A stretch of 64,000 nt of DNA from CAYRTD01 sp964426915 (lineage in GTDB: Bacteria > Bacteroidota > Bacteroidia > Bacteroidales > GCA-2748055). Positions 25,718-35,188 of this stretch are shown here, one piece after another. Location of the stretch: positions 11,075-75,074 of the forward strand of contig CAYRTD010000003.1 in NCBI GenBank assembly GCA_964426915.1, given 5' to 3'. A program made the translations under genes and the position numbers. The first letter of the stretch is position 1, and each line of letters opens with the position of its first letter. The notes beneath the pieces were generated by a model. It was not told where the DNA came from. It worked only from the letters and a program-made list of their open reading frames with translations, and did not search any database.

Positions 25718-26701
25718 ATGATGAATAAATACATATTATTCTTCGTTTTGTTTTTTGCATTACAATATTTGAGAGCTGAGGAGGAGGACAGCCTGGTATT
25801 TTTTTTCTGGAATGTTGAAAACCTGTTTCACCCTGAGGACGATTCGACGACGCTGGATGACGAATTTACACCGGAAGGAGACAGGCACTGGAGCTGGTAC
25901 CGTTATTATGCCAAGACGGCCAGAATTTGGAAGACGATTATTGCAGCAGGAAATACCAGACCTCCTCCCGTTATCTGCCTGGCTGAAATAGAAAATGCAC
26001 AGGTGTTAAAAGATCTTTTTGTTTTCTCGCCTCCCGGGAAATATGGCTATGAGATTATCCATAAAGAATCTGATGACCGGAGAGGAATAGATGTAGGAAT
26101 ACTATACGATCCGGAAAGGATTTCATTAATCCGCTCCCGCTGGATAAGGGTTAATCTGGAAGAAATAGGGGGAGGTCCCACCCGCGATATTCTTTTTGCC
26201 TGTTTTCAGTGGAAAAATGATAACTTTTGCCTGTTTTTAAATCACTGGCCAAGCAAATACGGAGGAGCCGGTATTACGGAAAAGTACCGGATGAAAGCTT
26301 CTGCAACGCTTGTCAATGAGTTGAAAAGTGTAAATGCAGATTTCCCTGAATTGAAGATCATTTGTCTGGGAGATTTCAATGATACCAGGGAAAGTTTTTC
26401 ACATAAATTCCTGGAGAAAGAAGGAGATATGTGTCCACTTTCTTTTAGGAGCGGGGAAATCGGTGGGACTTTGAAGTACCAGGGGACCTGGCAGTTTATT
26501 GACCATGTATTTGTGAGCCGGAATCTGCTGGATCCGGGCCGGGGAATGAGGGTAAAGAACTGCCGTATTTTTTCGCCGTCTTTTTTATTGGAACCCGATT
26601 TGAAATACGGAGGGAGAAAGCCCTATAGAACATGGTATGGATTTACTTACAGAGAAGGCTTCAGTGATCATTTACCTGTTATGCTTACTCTTTCTTTTTA
26701 A
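25718..26701 (+). CDS. Exported endonuclease/exonuclease/phosphatase-family protein
   Basis: A 327-residue protein with a signal peptide (residues 1-20, MMNKYILFFVLFFALQYLRA). The EEP (DNase I-like) fold is clear from FFFWNVENLFHPEDD, VICLAEIENAQVL, the HWPSKYGGAG segment, CLGDFNDTRES and the closing GFSDHLPVMLTLSF. These hold the Asn, Glu, Asp, Asn and His expected for metal-dependent phosphodiester hydrolysis. It is likely a periplasmic nuclease or phosphodiesterase. The ATG at 25718 is followed at once by a second ATG at 25721; either may be used. Its 3' end overlaps that of the convergent CCA gene by 17 bp. Confidence 0.88.
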   Translation: MMNKYILFFVLFFALQYLRAEEEDSLVFFFWNVENLFHPEDDSTTLDDEFTPEGDRHWSWYRYYAKTARIWKTIIAAGNTRPPPVICLAEIENAQVLKDLFVFSPPGKYGYEIIHKESDDRRGIDVGILYDPERISLIRSRWIRVNLEEIGGGPTRDILFACFQWKNDNFCLFLNHWPSKYGGAGITEKYRMKASATLVNELKSVNADFPELKIICLGDFNDTRESFSHKFLEKEGDMCPLSFRSGEIGGTLKYQGTWQFIDHVFVSRNLLDPGRGMRVKNCRIFSPSFLLEPDLKYGGRKPYRTWYGFTYREGFSDHLPVMLTLSF

Positions 26702-28091
26702 GCCCCAGTTCCCTGGCTTTTTCCATCATATACTTCCAGGCGTCATCATAGCTGTTTGATATCTCTCCTTCAAGAATAGCTTCTTTTATGGAATTTTTTA
26801 TTTTACCAACCATAGGCCCCGGCTCTATATCTAAAGTACTCATTATCTCTTCTCCACTTACCGGAGGCTGAAAATTGCGAATGGAATCTTTTTCCTCAAT
26901 TTCTTTCATCTTTTTTCGCACCTTCCCGAAGTTTCGAAGATATCGCTTAACTTTTTTCTCATTTTTAGAGGTAATATCAGCTTCGCAGAGTAACATAAGA
27001 TCTTCGATATCTTCGCCAGCTTCGTACAATAATCTCCGGATAGCAGCATCTGAAACATTTTCTTCTACGAGGGCAATGGGCCGTAAATGTAACTGAACTA
27101 TTTTCTGCACATATTTCATCTTTTCATTGAGGGGTAGTTTCATCCGGCGAAAAATTCCGGGGATCATTTTCATGCCCAGATATTCATGTCCATGGAATGT
27201 CCATCCCGAATCGGGGTCAAATTCTTTCGTGAGGGGTTTGGCAATATCATGTAAAACGGCCGCCCATCGCAACCATAAACTATTACTTTTTTTTGCAACA
27301 TTATCAAGAACTTCCAGAGTGTGTTTAAAGTTGTCTTTGTGCTTCATTCCCTCTCTGCTTTCCACTCCTTTCAGCCGGTGGAATTCGGGAAAGATGATTT
27401 CCAGTAATCCGCATTTCTCCAGAAGGTAAAAACCCCTGGAAGGCTTATTGCTCATAATGATCTTATTCAGTTCGTCGCTAATCCTTTCACCGGAAATTAT
27501 TTTGATCCTTTCTTTATTCTTTTCTATGGCATAGAAACAGTTTTTATCGATTTCGAAATCCAGCTGGCTTGCAAATCTGATGGCTCTCATCATTCTTAGA
27601 GGATCATCTGAAAAGGTTCGACCGGGGTCAAGGGGAGTGCGGATAACCCCATTTCTGAGGTCTTTTTCCCCATCAAAAGGATCTTCCAGTTGACCAAAAC
27701 TTTCGGGAAGGAGTGAAAAAGCCATTGCGTTTATGGTGAAATCCCTTCGCTTCTGATCATCTTCCAGGCTCCCGTTTTCAACGATGGGTTTACGGGAATC
27801 TCTCCTGTACGATTCTTTTCTGGCCCCGACAAATTCGATTTCCCTGTTATTATGCCTGAACATGGCTGTCCCGAAATTTTTAAAATAACTCACTTTTTTC
27901 TTACCCAGCCTTGCTGCCAGTTCCTTCGCAAAGTCTATTCCACTGCCGGTTACCACAATATCAATATCCTTGCTTTCCTTGCCAAGGAGGCAATCTCTGA
28001 CAAACCCGCCTATCACGTATGCTTCCTGATTTAACTGTTCGCAAAGCCCGGATATGACTTTGAAAATATTATCATTGAGACATTTGTTCAT
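26685..28091 (-). CDS. CCA tRNA nucleotidyltransferase / poly(A) polymerase family with HD domain
   Basis: A 468-residue enzyme that adds or repairs the 3' CCA of tRNAs. The polymerase-beta head has YVIGGFVRDCLLGKESKDIDIVVTG, with the catalytic DxD, and RRDFTINAMAF. The neck region has DPLRMMRAIRFASQLDF. A C-terminal HD phosphohydrolase domain is shown by WAAVLHDIAKPLTK and FHGHEYLG. HD-bearing class II enzymes often repair tRNA ends. The ATG at 28091 (MNKCLNDN) is preferred; the frame extends eight residues further. It converges on the EEP gene. Confidence in the family is high; whether it adds both C and A is not shown. Confidence 0.93.
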   Translation of the reverse strand: MNKCLNDNIFKVISGLCEQLNQEAYVIGGFVRDCLLGKESKDIDIVVTGSGIDFAKELAARLGKKKVSYFKNFGTAMFRHNNREIEFVGARKESYRRDSRKPIVENGSLEDDQKRRDFTINAMAFSLLPESFGQLEDPFDGEKDLRNGVIRTPLDPGRTFSDDPLRMMRAIRFASQLDFEIDKNCFYAIEKNKERIKIISGERISDELNKIIMSNKPSRGFYLLEKCGLLEIIFPEFHRLKGVESREGMKHKDNFKHTLEVLDNVAKKSNSLWLRWAAVLHDIAKPLTKEFDPDSGWTFHGHEYLGMKMIPGIFRRMKLPLNEKMKYVQKIVQLHLRPIALVEENVSDAAIRRLLYEAGEDIEDLMLLCEADITSKNEKKVKRYLRNFGKVRKKMKEIEEKDSIRNFQPPVSGEEIMSTLDIEPGPMVGKIKNSIKEAILEGEISNSYDDAWKYMMEKARELGLKKKE

Positions 28092-28258
28092 ATGTAGATA
28101 TGACAATTTGATCAAATTTCATGACAAAATTACAATTATTTGCTAAGTAAGAGAATTTTCAGAGCTTTTAATCTAATGGTATGAATTTTGGACAGTAATT
28201 TAAAGTACATTTATATGTATAAATATTTTGATAATTTGTAACACTAAATAATAAAGTA

Positions 28259-28615
28259 ATGATTGAACATTTAACGGCAGATAGTTTTAAAGAAAAAGTT
28301 TTCGATTACGGTGAGAACAAAGAATGGAAATTCGAAGGAGATAAACCCTGTATGATTGATTTTTACGCCGACTGGTGTCAGCCATGTAAAATGGTAGCCC
28401 CCATTCTGGAAGAACTTCAGGAGGAATATGAGGGAAAGCTGAATATCTACAAGATAGATACAGAATCTGAAAGAGAACTTGCTGGGATCTTCGGTATTCA
28501 AAGCATACCTTCTCTTTTGTTTGTTCCAAAAGATGGACAGCCTCAGATGGCAATGGGTGCTCTTCCCAAAGAAACCTTTCAGAAAGCAATTAAAGATGTG
28601 TTAAACGTAGAGTAA
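28259..28615 (+). CDS. trxA: Thioredoxin with CQPC active site
   Basis: A 118-residue thioredoxin without a signal peptide, so cytoplasmic. The active site is DWCQPCKMVAPIL near residues 39-51, where most thioredoxins have CGPC; the Gly-to-Gln change should alter the redox potential slightly. The cis-proline is in GIQSIPSLLF. An N-terminal stretch of about 15 residues (MIEHLTADSFKEKVFDY) opens the fold. The gene is monocistronic, with a strong terminator 42 bp downstream. It would supply electrons to ribonucleotide reductase, methionine sulfoxide reductase and peroxiredoxins. Confidence 0.92.
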   Translation: MIEHLTADSFKEKVFDYGENKEWKFEGDKPCMIDFYADWCQPCKMVAPILEELQEEYEGKLNIYKIDTESERELAGIFGIQSIPSLLFVPKDGQPQMAMGALPKETFQKAIKDVLNVE

Positions 28616-28656
28616 TTGTTTTTCGACATGATTTCTGTCTTGTCCGGCAAGGCAGT

Positions 28657-28693
28657 AAAAAAAGTCACTTCATTTTTGAAGTGGCTTTTTTTT
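28657..28693 (+). terminator. Rho-independent terminator after trxA
   Basis: AAAAAAAGTCACTTC, loop ATTTTT, GAAGTGGCTTTTTTT. It shares loop and stem with the terminator at 18168. Confidence 0.85.
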
Positions 28694-28810
28694 ATACCAT
28701 TCAGGATTTCCCATGCAGGAAGCTGGTTCTGAAAAGAGAATGACGGGGGAAAGGATTAAATTTGACAATAAAGCATTGTGAATGAATAATCCATTCATGC
28801 CAAAATTCTT

Positions 28811-28840
28811 TTTGCATAACAAAAGATTTTCTTACTTTTG
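28811..28840 (+). promoter_or_regulatory. Bacteroidota-type promoter upstream of the TPP riboswitch
   Basis: -33 TTTG at 28811-28814 and -7 TACTTTTG (TAnnTTTG) at 28833-28840, 18 bp apart. Transcription would begin near 28847, about a dozen bases before the riboswitch. Confidence 0.7.
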
Positions 28841-28859
28841 AACTGAAATTATGTTCAAC

Positions 28860-28950
28860 CTCTCTAAGGGGGTGCCTTATAAATACGGGCTGAGATCATA
28901 CCCTTAGAACCTGATCCGGGTAATTCCGGCGAAGGGAAATTTGGAGAAAT
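28860..28950 (+). ncRNA. TPP riboswitch (THI element)
   Basis: All conserved pieces are present in order: GGGGTGCC, then GGGCTGAGA, then CCTTAGAACCTGATC, then GGGTAATTCCGGCGAAGGGA. The closing stem P1 pairs TCTCTAA near 28861 with TTTGGAGA near 28943. It lies in the leader of the TonB receptor gene, whose ATG is about 35 bp downstream, so thiamine pyrophosphate should switch the receptor off, probably by blocking translation. No terminator hairpin was seen between the aptamer and the start codon. Confidence 0.95.
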
Positions 28951-28982
28951 CAATTGAAACACACTTTTAAATCTATTTAATT

Positions 28983-31409
28983 ATGTACAGAACTGTAATG
29001 GTGTCTGTAATGTCATTATTTATGGCATTGCAACTATACGGACAATATTCGTTTTCCGGGAAAGTAACAGATGAAGATGGAAAGGCACTTATCGGCGCCA
29101 ATATTTCATTTACGGACAATTATCTTGGTACGATAACCGATAAAAATGGTGATTTTATTTTTAAAAATATCAGGAAGGGTACTTATGAACTTCAGGTTTC
29201 TTATGTGGGTTATAAAACCTTGACCACTACCCTCAGTATTGAAAAGCATATTACCCGGACATTTACACTTGAAAGATCACCCTATCTTGTTGAAGAGGTA
29301 ATTGTGAGAGGATTACGTGCTGGTTATAACGACCCCGTTACTTCAGAAACATTGAACCGGGAGTACATAGAGAAGAGAAATATTATGAAGGACATTCCCT
29401 TTATTTTAAAGCATAGCCCTTCCATGGTCACAAGTTCGGATGCAGGACACAGCGTGGGTTATACCAGCTTTAGAATAAGGGGGACAGATGCCAACCGGAT
29501 TAATATAACCGTTGACGGAGTTCCTTTGAATGATGCAGAATCTCATGGCGTCTGGTGGGTAAATATGCCCGATTTTGCATCCTCGGTGGAAAATGTTCAG
29601 ATTCAGCGTGGTGTTGGAACATCTACTAATGGTTCTGCAGCTTTTGGCGCAAGCTTAAACTTCAGGACCAATGAACTGAGAAATGAGGCGTATGCCGATG
29701 CCAATTCAGCCTACGGTAGTTTTAATACAAGAAAGAACTCTCTTAATGTAGGTTCCGGAATGATCAATGATAAATTATCTTTTGATCTGAGACTATCGGA
29801 AATGCACAGCGATGGATATATTGAAAGGGCAGAGGCCGATCTGCAGTCTATGTTTCTGTCTGCCGGACATTACAGTGAAAAAACCATCCTGAAGTTCAAC
29901 ATGATGATGGGAAATGAAAAGACCTATCAGGCCTGGGATGGTGTGCCGGGCTATATGCTTGAAGAAAACAGGCGTTATAACGGCATAGGCATGTATACCG
30001 ACGAAGATGGGGAGGTTCATTATTATGATAATGAAACTGATAATTACCGCCAGGATCATTATCATCTTCATTTTTCTCAGGAGCTTAGTCCTGTTCTTTG
30101 GTTCAATTCCACTGTTCATTATACCAAAGGGCGAGGGTATTATGAACAATATAAGGAAGAAGAATCATTGAAAGATTATCTTCTCCCTGAAATTGTCATA
30201 GGTGACAGTATTATTACAAGTACCGACCTCATCAGGCAAAAGTGGCTTGACAATGATTATTACGGAGCAGTGATGTCACTGAACCTAAAAGAAGAAAATT
30301 TCGATCTGAATGTAGGAGGTGGTATAAACCATTATATCGGAGATCATTTCGGAGAGGTGATATGGTCACGCTATGCAGGAGTTTCAGAAATCCGCCACCG
30401 TTGGTACGAGAATACAGGATATAAAAAGGATTATAATATCTACACCAAAATCAACTACAGATTGAGGAACAATATTCACCTGTTTACCGATCTGCAGTTA
30501 AGAGGAATAAATTATAATATTGAAGGTGTGGACGATGATTTGAGAGATATTGGGCAGGAACATGATTTCTTCTTTTTTAATCCGAAATTCGGACTCAATT
30601 ACCGGCCGGATAACAAACAACGTATGTATTTTTCCTTTGCTGTGGCAAATCGTGAACCAAACCGGACAAATTTTGTGGATGCTGATCCGAATCAACCTTT
30701 ACCTGTGCATGAAACGCTCTTTGATTATGAACTGGGTTACGAGATCAGCGAAAGGAATTTCCGTTCAAATGTAAATTTCTATTATATGGATTACCGTGAT
30801 CAGCTTGTTCTTACAGGTGAGATTAATGATGTAGGTTCTGCTATAATGACAAATGTGGATAATAGTTACAGACTTGGGATTGAAATTGCAGCCGGTATAA
30901 GATTGAATAATTCTATACGCTGGGAGGGGAACCTTACACTCAGCAAGAACAGAATCAGGAATATGGTCAGTTTTCTTGATAATTGGGATTACTGGAGTGA
31001 TACAACAGGAACACAAAATATACAGATCAGGGAAGAACATGGAGATACAGACATTGCATTTTCTCCAGAAATTGTAGCTTCCAGCATTTTCAGGTATAGT
31101 CTTCTGGAAGGGATGGAAATCAGTCTTCAAACCAAATATGTGGGTAAGCAATATATAGATAATACGGAATCTGAAGACCGGAAACTGGACCCCTGGCTGA
31201 TAAATGATCTTTTGATAGACTACCGGATCCCTGTACGCTTTGCCAGGGAATTCAGTATCAATATGCTGATAGCCAATATTACCGATCATAAGTATGAATC
31301 CAACGCATGGGTATACAGGTATTATTATCAGGGGAATGAGCAGGCTATCAATGGTTTTTATCCCCAGGCGGGAATTCATTTTATGGCTGGAATTAAGATT
31401 GGCTTCTAA
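28983..31409 (+). CDS. TonB-dependent outer membrane receptor, likely for thiamine or a precursor
   Basis: An 808-residue receptor. After the signal peptide (to about residue 20, LQLYGQ) comes a carboxypeptidase-like domain (YSFSGKVTDEDGKALIGANISF, about 22-95). The plug begins near VEEVIVRGLRA and contains FRIRGTDANRINITVDGVPLND. A long beta-barrel follows, ending HFMAGIKIGF. The TPP riboswitch in its leader implies regulation by thiamine status, so the ligand is likely thiamine, a phosphate ester or the pyrimidine precursor. No SusD partner, inner-membrane transporter or thiamine biosynthesis gene lies nearby. A terminator hairpin follows. Confidence 0.93.
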   Translation: MYRTVMVSVMSLFMALQLYGQYSFSGKVTDEDGKALIGANISFTDNYLGTITDKNGDFIFKNIRKGTYELQVSYVGYKTLTTTLSIEKHITRTFTLERSPYLVEEVIVRGLRAGYNDPVTSETLNREYIEKRNIMKDIPFILKHSPSMVTSSDAGHSVGYTSFRIRGTDANRINITVDGVPLNDAESHGVWWVNMPDFASSVENVQIQRGVGTSTNGSAAFGASLNFRTNELRNEAYADANSAYGSFNTRKNSLNVGSGMINDKLSFDLRLSEMHSDGYIERAEADLQSMFLSAGHYSEKTILKFNMMMGNEKTYQAWDGVPGYMLEENRRYNGIGMYTDEDGEVHYYDNETDNYRQDHYHLHFSQELSPVLWFNSTVHYTKGRGYYEQYKEEESLKDYLLPEIVIGDSIITSTDLIRQKWLDNDYYGAVMSLNLKEENFDLNVGGGINHYIGDHFGEVIWSRYAGVSEIRHRWYENTGYKKDYNIYTKINYRLRNNIHLFTDLQLRGINYNIEGVDDDLRDIGQEHDFFFFNPKFGLNYRPDNKQRMYFSFAVANREPNRTNFVDADPNQPLPVHETLFDYELGYEISERNFRSNVNFYYMDYRDQLVLTGEINDVGSAIMTNVDNSYRLGIEIAAGIRLNNSIRWEGNLTLSKNRIRNMVSFLDNWDYWSDTTGTQNIQIREEHGDTDIAFSPEIVASSIFRYSLLEGMEISLQTKYVGKQYIDNTESEDRKLDPWLINDLLIDYRIPVRFAREFSINMLIANITDHKYESNAWVYRYYYQGNEQAINGFYPQAGIHFMAGIKIGF

Positions 31410-31513
31410 TCAGAAAACTTTTTGCGCTTTCTATTCGTAGAAAAATACCATAAGCTGGATCTTTTATGCATATTCTTGTTGAGATTCATTCTGAATTATA
31501 ATAATAGATAGTT

Positions 31514-31550
31514 AACCCGTACTTCATATTATCGGGTTTTACTATTTTTC
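31514..31550 (+). terminator. Likely terminator after the TonB receptor gene
   Basis: AACCCG, a 13-base loop, CGGGTT, then TTACTATTTTT. The stem is short and the T-run is interrupted, so this is moderately supported. Confidence 0.55.
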
Positions 31551-31585
31551 AGGCATAAAGCTGAAATTATTTCAAACCACCAATA

Positions 31586-34500
31586 ATGAGCATTAAAAGT
31601 CTGAAGGTATTGATTTTCGAAGACGATCCCCTGGATGTTCAACTCAATATCGCTGAACTTCAGAAAGAAAATCCACAGGCAGAGGTAAAAACTACTGCCA
31701 GGGAAAAGGAATTTAAGTCGTTAATTGATAGTTTTAAACCTGACATTATATTATCAGATTACAATCTCCCCGGATTCGACGGTCTTGATGCTCTCAATTA
31801 TGTTAGGGAAAATTTCCCTCTTCTCCCCATCATTATAGTTACAGGATCACTTGATGAGGAAACAGCCGCCAACTGCATAAAAAAAGGCGCATGGGATTAT
31901 GTGCTGAAGGAGCACATTTTCAGGTTGAATCCGGCCATTGACCTTGCCATACAACATCGGGATGAGAAGATAAAACTCAGAAATGCTGAAGAGAAAGTTC
32001 TGGAAAGCGAAGCTATTTACAGAAGGCTTATTAATAGCATTGAAACAGGGATAATTCTCCTTGATCTGGATATGAAGATTATTTTTAGTAATGAAAAGGC
32101 TGAAAAAATACTTTCAAGAAAAAAAGATAGTCTGTCGGGAAAAAAGTTTTTCGAAACGCTTCATTTTAGCAGAAGCCTGCATTCACAAAAGATAATATCA
32201 GAATCGGAAATTATAAATTATTCTGAAAGTTTTAAGAATACAAATGATGATCAGGAGCTTATCTACCGGCCTGAGAACTCAGAGTTTGTTAAATGGGTTA
32301 ATTTAAGTACCATACCTTTACTGAATAAGCAAAATGACCTTGAGGAAATACTTGTATGTTTTAATGATATCTCTGAAAAGAAGGTCATAGAATCGGAATT
32401 ACTGGATTCTGAATCGCGTTATGAAGTTATTTTTGATTCGGTCAATGACGGTATTTTTCTTTATGACCCGGATGATTTTTCTCTTTTAGATGTGAATGAA
32501 GCGGTTGTCAGGATGTTCGGGTATTCCAGGAAGGAAATTCTGAATATGACAATTGGGGAACTGAGTGACAAAGAAAGTGGTTATACAAGTCCCGAAGCCA
32601 GGAAATATGCAAAAGTTGCCTTAAAGGGTGGTGTACAGACTGCTGAATGGCTGGCGAAAGATAAGAAAGGGCGGCGGTTCTGGATATTTGTTATTCTGAA
32701 AATGCTCAATATTGGCAGCAAGCCTGTGCTTATGGGTATTGTCAGGGATATAGATGAACAGAAAAAAATCCAGAATTCCCTGCAAAAAAGTCAGGAACAT
32801 TTCAGGGCGCTTACCGACAATTCTCCTGATGTGATCATGAGGTTTGACAAGCAGAGAAGACATATTTTTGTTAATGATAAGGTTCATACCGTACTGGGAA
32901 TAGAACCAGAAATATTTCTTAATAAGACACATCATGAAATGGGTGTGTTTCCTGAAGAGCTTTGTAATTTCTGGGAAGATAATATTAATAAGGTTTTCAA
33001 AAACGGGGCCTCACACACTGTCGAATTTTCACTGCAGGGAAAGGATTCTACTATTGATGTCGAATGGAGATTATTCCCTGAATTCGATGAAAAGGAAAAA
33101 GTTGAGAGTGTGGTGGGGGTTGCCCGGGATATATCCGGAAGTAAAAGACATGAGGTAGTTCAGAATGTGCTTATTGAGATAGCAAATTCTGTTAATAATA
33201 CCAGAAATCTGAATGAACTGTTTGTGCAAATACAAAAATCGCTTGGCACCATAATAGATACAAGAAATTGTTATGTAGCCATGTATGATGAAAAATCCGA
33301 TACGATTACGCTCCCTTTTCATCAGGATGAGAAGGATACATTTCAGGAGTTTCCTGCTGGAAAAACCCTTACTGGTTATGTGATAAAAACAGGTAAATCC
33401 CAGCTCGTTGATATGGAGAGAACCGCAGAGCTGGAAAAAAATGAGGATATTGAGCCAATCGGAGCTCCTTCTGTTTCCTGGTTGGGTGTGCCATTGCGAA
33501 TTGCTGATAAAATTATAGGTGTATTTGTGGTGCAAAGTTACACCGAAGATATCCTGTTTACTTTAGATGATGTACAGCTGCTTGAATTTGTGTCTGATCA
33601 GATCGCCCTTGCCATTGAAAGAAAGATTGATCAGGATAAATTGAAGAATAATCAGCTGCGACAAAGAAGAATAATCGAATCCTCACCTGATGGCCTGGTA
33701 GTTATTGATATGAACGGGCGTGTGCTGGATTGTAATTCTATTTTCCTTGAGTTACTTAAACTGGGAAGTAAAAATATTGAAGATAGAAACTTTTTTGATT
33801 TTGTTGCTGATGAAGATGTAATAAAGGTTCAAAATATTCTTAATGAGACACTGAAAACATCTTATTACAAGGATTTTGAATTTATTATGAAGAGGACTAA
33901 TGGTTCACGGTTTTTTACTGAAACCAGTTTTGGGCTTATTCATGGGAACGAAGAGGACGAAGGAAACTTTGTTATTGTTATTAAGAATATTGACGAGCGA
34001 AAGGTCTACGAAGATAACCTGAAAATTGCCAAGGAAAAAGCCGAAGAATCGGATCGCCTGAAAACGGCTTTCCTGTCGAATATGTCGCACGAAATCCGGA
34101 CTCCGATGAATGCCATAATCGGATTCGCCGAGTTGCTTTCAAGACTTAAGACCTCAGATGAGGAAAAGTATGAATATGTTCGGCAAATTAACTTTGCCGC
34201 CGATACTCTTATGAAACTCATAGATGATATTATAGATATTTCCAAGATCGAGTCGGGTCAGTTGAGAATGAATCCTTCCCTGTTTCTTTTGAATCCCCTG
34301 CTGGATGAAATGATGTCAATGTTCCGTAAAGTCCTTGACAGGCAGAATAAATCCCATATTGATTTAATTATCAGAAATCATTGCGATATCAAGGGAATAC
34401 AATTACATGCAGATGATTTTCGTTTACGCCAGGTCTTTACCAATCTATTGAGCAACGCTATCAAATTCACCAGTAAGGGCAGTATTCTATTCGGAGTCAA

Positions 34501-35188
34501 ATCATCTGAAAATGGTATAATTACTTTTTATGTAAAAGACAGTGGTGTAGGTATCAGTAATGAAAAACAAAAGTTTATTTTCGACAGGTTCAGGCAGGGA
34601 CATGAAAACAAGGAGAGTTTTTACGGAGGGACTGGTCTTGGACTGGCGATATCAAAAAATATCATTGAATTGATGGGGGGTGATATCGGAGTGCGATCTG
34701 AGGTAAACAGGGGATCAGAATTTTTCTTTTCCATTCCCTATGATGGTAAACATCTGAATGTACCTGATGAGAAAGTTAGTATCGACCGTAGTCCGCTCGA
34801 CTGGAGTAGCAAAACTTTTTTGATAGCGGAAGATGATCCTTCCAATTTTTATTTACTGAAGGAAAATCTGAAAAAATATAAGGTTAATATTCTCTGGGCA
34901 AAAAACGGGAATGAAGCGATTGAAATATTCTCACAGAACAAGGATGATATCAGTATTGTGCTGATGGATGTCCAAATGCCCGAAATAAACGGTTACGAAG
35001 CCACAAGGCTCATAAAGGAAATGAAACCAGAAGTTCCGGTAATTGCCCAGACTGCCTATGCTCTTGCCGGAGAAAGAGATGCCAGCAGAAGGGCCGGCTG
35101 TGACGACTACATATCCAAGCCGCTGATGATGAAGGAGTTGCTTTTTATCCTCAATAAATTCCTCGATAATGAGAAGATGAATGAATAA
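31586..35188 (+). CDS. Large hybrid sensor histidine kinase (REC-PAS-PAS-PAS-GAF-PAS-HisKA-HATPase-REC)
   Basis: A 1200-residue soluble kinase. An N-terminal receiver (about 7-125) has its Asp in PDIILSDYNLPGFDG. PAS domains follow at about 140-265, 275-395 and 400-520, a GAF domain at about 525-685, and a fourth PAS at about 690-810. The phosphorylated histidine is in FLSNMSHEIRTPMNAIIGFA near residue 836. The ATPase shows LLSNAIKFT, DSGVGI and GTGLGLAISKNI. A second receiver closes the protein with its Asp in IVLMDVQMPEINGYEA. No membrane helix is visible, so signals are cytoplasmic or relayed. The last codons overlap the solute-binding lipoprotein gene by 8 bp. No output protein is encoded beside it. 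Confidence 0.92.
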   Translation: MSIKSLKVLIFEDDPLDVQLNIAELQKENPQAEVKTTAREKEFKSLIDSFKPDIILSDYNLPGFDGLDALNYVRENFPLLPIIIVTGSLDEETAANCIKKGAWDYVLKEHIFRLNPAIDLAIQHRDEKIKLRNAEEKVLESEAIYRRLINSIETGIILLDLDMKIIFSNEKAEKILSRKKDSLSGKKFFETLHFSRSLHSQKIISESEIINYSESFKNTNDDQELIYRPENSEFVKWVNLSTIPLLNKQNDLEEILVCFNDISEKKVIESELLDSESRYEVIFDSVNDGIFLYDPDDFSLLDVNEAVVRMFGYSRKEILNMTIGELSDKESGYTSPEARKYAKVALKGGVQTAEWLAKDKKGRRFWIFVILKMLNIGSKPVLMGIVRDIDEQKKIQNSLQKSQEHFRALTDNSPDVIMRFDKQRRHIFVNDKVHTVLGIEPEIFLNKTHHEMGVFPEELCNFWEDNINKVFKNGASHTVEFSLQGKDSTIDVEWRLFPEFDEKEKVESVVGVARDISGSKRHEVVQNVLIEIANSVNNTRNLNELFVQIQKSLGTIIDTRNCYVAMYDEKSDTITLPFHQDEKDTFQEFPAGKTLTGYVIKTGKSQLVDMERTAELEKNEDIEPIGAPSVSWLGVPLRIADKIIGVFVVQSYTEDILFTLDDVQLLEFVSDQIALAIERKIDQDKLKNNQLRQRRIIESSPDGLVVIDMNGRVLDCNSIFLELLKLGSKNIEDRNFFDFVADEDVIKVQNILNETLKTSYYKDFEFIMKRTNGSRFFTETSFGLIHGNEEDEGNFVIVIKNIDERKVYEDNLKIAKEKAEESDRLKTAFLSNMSHEIRTPMNAIIGFAELLSRLKTSDEEKYEYVRQINFAADTLMKLIDDIIDISKIESGQLRMNPSLFLLNPLLDEMMSMFRKVLDRQNKSHIDLIIRNHCDIKGIQLHADDFRLRQVFTNLLSNAIKFTSKGSILFGVKSSENGIITFYVKDSGVGISNEKQKFIFDRFRQGHENKESFYGGTGLGLAISKNIIELMGGDIGVRSEVNRGSEFFFSIPYDGKHLNVPDEKVSIDRSPLDWSSKTFLIAEDDPSNFYLLKENLKKYKVNILWAKNGNEAIEIFSQNKDDISIVLMDVQMPEINGYEATRLIKEMKPEVPVIAQTAYALAGERDASRRAGCDDYISKPLMMKELLFILNKFLDNEKMNE

